Part shown: positions 5,903-6,900 of the stretch, piece after piece
Numbering within the stretch: position 1 is the first letter of the stretch
Layout of the letters: the number at the start of each line of letters is the position of its first letter
DNA from: Saprospiraceae bacterium
GTDB taxonomy: Bacteria > Bacteroidota > Bacteroidia > Chitinophagales > Saprospiraceae
Assembly (NCBI GenBank): GCA_020436955.1
Contig: JAGQWW010000128.1
Coordinates: forward strand, 1-6,900
Length of the DNA: 6,900 nt
Direction of reading: 5' to 3'
Translations under genes and position numbers: made by a program
Notes under the pieces: model-generated
What the model was told of the DNA's origin: nothing
Database searches by the model: none
The model's input: only the letters and a program-made list of their open reading frames with translations

Positions 5903-6808
5903 TCAATTTTCCGCCGGGCCTTTTCCCGCTTTGGGGTGGGCCTGTTCGTAAACTCTTCGCAACTTTTCAATCGAATTATGGGTGTAGACTTGTGTCGCTG
6001 CCAGGCTGGAGTGCCCCAGTAACTCCTTGATGGCATTTAAGTCAGCTCCACTATCCGATAAATGTGTTGCAAATGAATGTCGTAACACGTGGGGACTCTT
6101 TTTTTCTATGGTCGTAACCATGGACAAATAACGATTTACTAATCGATATATAAATCCACTATTGACACTCTTTCCTTTATCGTTTAAAAACAGATTAGGT
6201 TCGTCAATTTCTGGAAATATTTCTTTTCTTTTTAATAAATATGATTCCACTGATTGTTCAAATCTGCCTGCAAACGGCACCAGCCTTTCTTTTGAACCTT
6301 TACCCAGGATTTTTACCTGCCGTGCAGCCCAGTCAAAGTCATTTATTTTCATATTAACCAACTCGGAAACCCGTACGCCCAAGGTATAAAACGTCTCCAG
6401 CACCAATCTGTCTCTCACTCCTTCAAATCCTTCCGGATAGATAAAATCTTCAAACAATCGCTCCATATTGGGACGACTGACAAATACCGGCAAACGCTTA
6501 CCAGACTTGGGAGGTTGGATTTTTGCCATTGGATTGCCTGCTATGGCTTTCCTTTTCAGTTGATATTTGAAGAATGTTTTTAAGGTGGAGAGTTTTCGGT
6601 TAATGGAGCGGGGTGTAATTTGTTGGTCTATCAAATGAACCATCCAGGCGCGGATATGCATCGCTTCAATGTTGCTCACTTCATTGATTTCATAGGTATC
6701 CAAAACAAATTCCTCAAACTGTTCCAGGTCGCTTTTGTAGGCTTCAAGGGTATGAGGTGAATACCTTTTTTCGAATTTCAAATAATCAAAAAATGAAGCT
6801 GTTTGCAT
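5903..6808 (-). CDS. xerC: XerC/XerD-type tyrosine site-specific recombinase
   Basis: A complete 301-residue protein, the usual Xer length. The N-terminal SAM-like core-binding domain covers about residues 1-88, with FFDYLKFEKRYSPHTLEAY (6-24) typical of Xer proteins. The catalytic domain has all expected residues: R146 in LGVRVSEL, K173 in GKGSKERLVPF, H240 and R243 in SPHVLRHSFATHL, H266 in LLGHSSLAATQVYTH, and the nucleophile Y275. The reaction is strand exchange at a dif-like site, resolving chromosome dimers with a partner Xer and FtsK. The lack of phage or insertion-sequence neighbours and the hpf gene 30 bp downstream argue for a housekeeping Xer rather than an integrase. In many Bacteroidota a xerC-like gene stands just before hpf. 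XerC and XerD cannot be separated from sequence reading alone, so the symbol is tentative. The stop is TGA at 5905-5903 (minus strand). Confidence 0.9.
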   Translation of the reverse strand: MQTASFFDYLKFEKRYSPHTLEAYKSDLEQFEEFVLDTYEINEVSNIEAMHIRAWMVHLIDQQITPRSINRKLSTLKTFFKYQLKRKAIAGNPMAKIQPPKSGKRLPVFVSRPNMERLFEDFIYPEGFEGVRDRLVLETFYTLGVRVSELVNMKINDFDWAARQVKILGKGSKERLVPFAGRFEQSVESYLLKRKEIFPEIDEPNLFLNDKGKSVNSGFIYRLVNRYLSMVTTIEKKSPHVLRHSFATHLSDSGADLNAIKELLGHSSLAATQVYTHNSIEKLRRVYEQAHPKAGKGPAEN

Positions 6809-6900
6809 ATACTTCTTCCAATGGTTTCAATTCAAATTCCATTTCAATTTAATCACATTGGATCTTAATTCCAAGAATTGGATTTTCAAAATCGACAACA
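6809..6900. other. Right edge upstream of the xerC-like gene, no supported gene
   Basis: These 92 bp are AT-rich. Two minus-strand frames enter from the right edge: one ends at a TAA around 6853 after 16 codons, the other near 6830. Either could be the tail of an upstream gene, but neither tail is recognisable. The region contains no CAAAnnTA on the plus strand, the reverse of the Bacteroidota -7 box. The xerC-like gene may therefore be transcribed from outside the window. In related genomes rpsU often lies upstream of this gene pair, but I cannot see it here. Confidence 0.3.

Noticed and set aside
5903..6808. Tyrosine recombinase as a sign of an integrated mobile element
   Set aside because: It has Xer length and motifs, sits next to hpf, and no attachment repeats, tRNA target or phage/transposon genes are visible.
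6855..6885. Short direct and inverted ATTGGA/CCAAGAATTGG repeats near the right edge
   Set aside because: They are very short, AT-rich and expected by chance; too little sequence is visible to call a site.

Overview
The window looks like ordinary chromosomal DNA from a member of the Bacteroidota. The evidence is Bacteroidota-type promoter boxes (TAnnTTTG), AT-rich leaders without Shine-Dalgarno sequences, a proline-rich Bacteroidota-style TonB, an adjacent xerC-like/hpf pair, and a free-standing lysine-ketoglutarate-reductase-like saccharopine dehydrogenase. I cannot fix the class from one window; a Saprospiria/Chitinophagia-like lineage is only a guess.

Layout from left to right. Positions 1-635 (minus) hold most of tsaB (tRNA t6A modification), cut by the left edge. 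A 216-bp divergent spacer carries a plausible promoter and an unexplained stop-free stretch. A plus-strand pair follows: prfA (release factor RF1, 852-1919) and, 10 bp later, an exported DUF4163/DUF3298-type protein (1930-2742). That gene meets a minus-strand saccharopine dehydrogenase-like gene (2739-3953) tail to tail, with the two stop codons overlapping. A second divergent spacer (3954-4156) precedes a small VanZ-like membrane protein (4157-4570), followed after 4 bp by a TonB-type energy transducer (4575-5477). A strong hairpin with A- and T-runs on either side (5502-5537) ends the TonB unit and the converging minus-strand unit xerC-like recombinase (5903-6808) followed by hpf (5570-5872). 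The last 92 bp hold no gene I can support.

Functionally, three genes serve translation: tsaB (decoding fidelity through t6A37), prfA (termination at UAA/UAG) and hpf (ribosome hibernation). The rest are envelope proteins (exported DUF3298 protein, VanZ-like protein, TonB), an amino-acid dehydrogenase and a chromosome-dimer-resolution type recombinase. I see no mobile element, CRISPR array, rRNA or tRNA gene, or defence system, and nothing that makes a convincing new multi-gene system. The points most worth a second look are the two-membrane-segment TonB with twin 11-proline tracts, the protein-like 60-codon open stretch in front of prfA, the VanZ-TonB coupling, and the stop-overlapping convergent gene pair.
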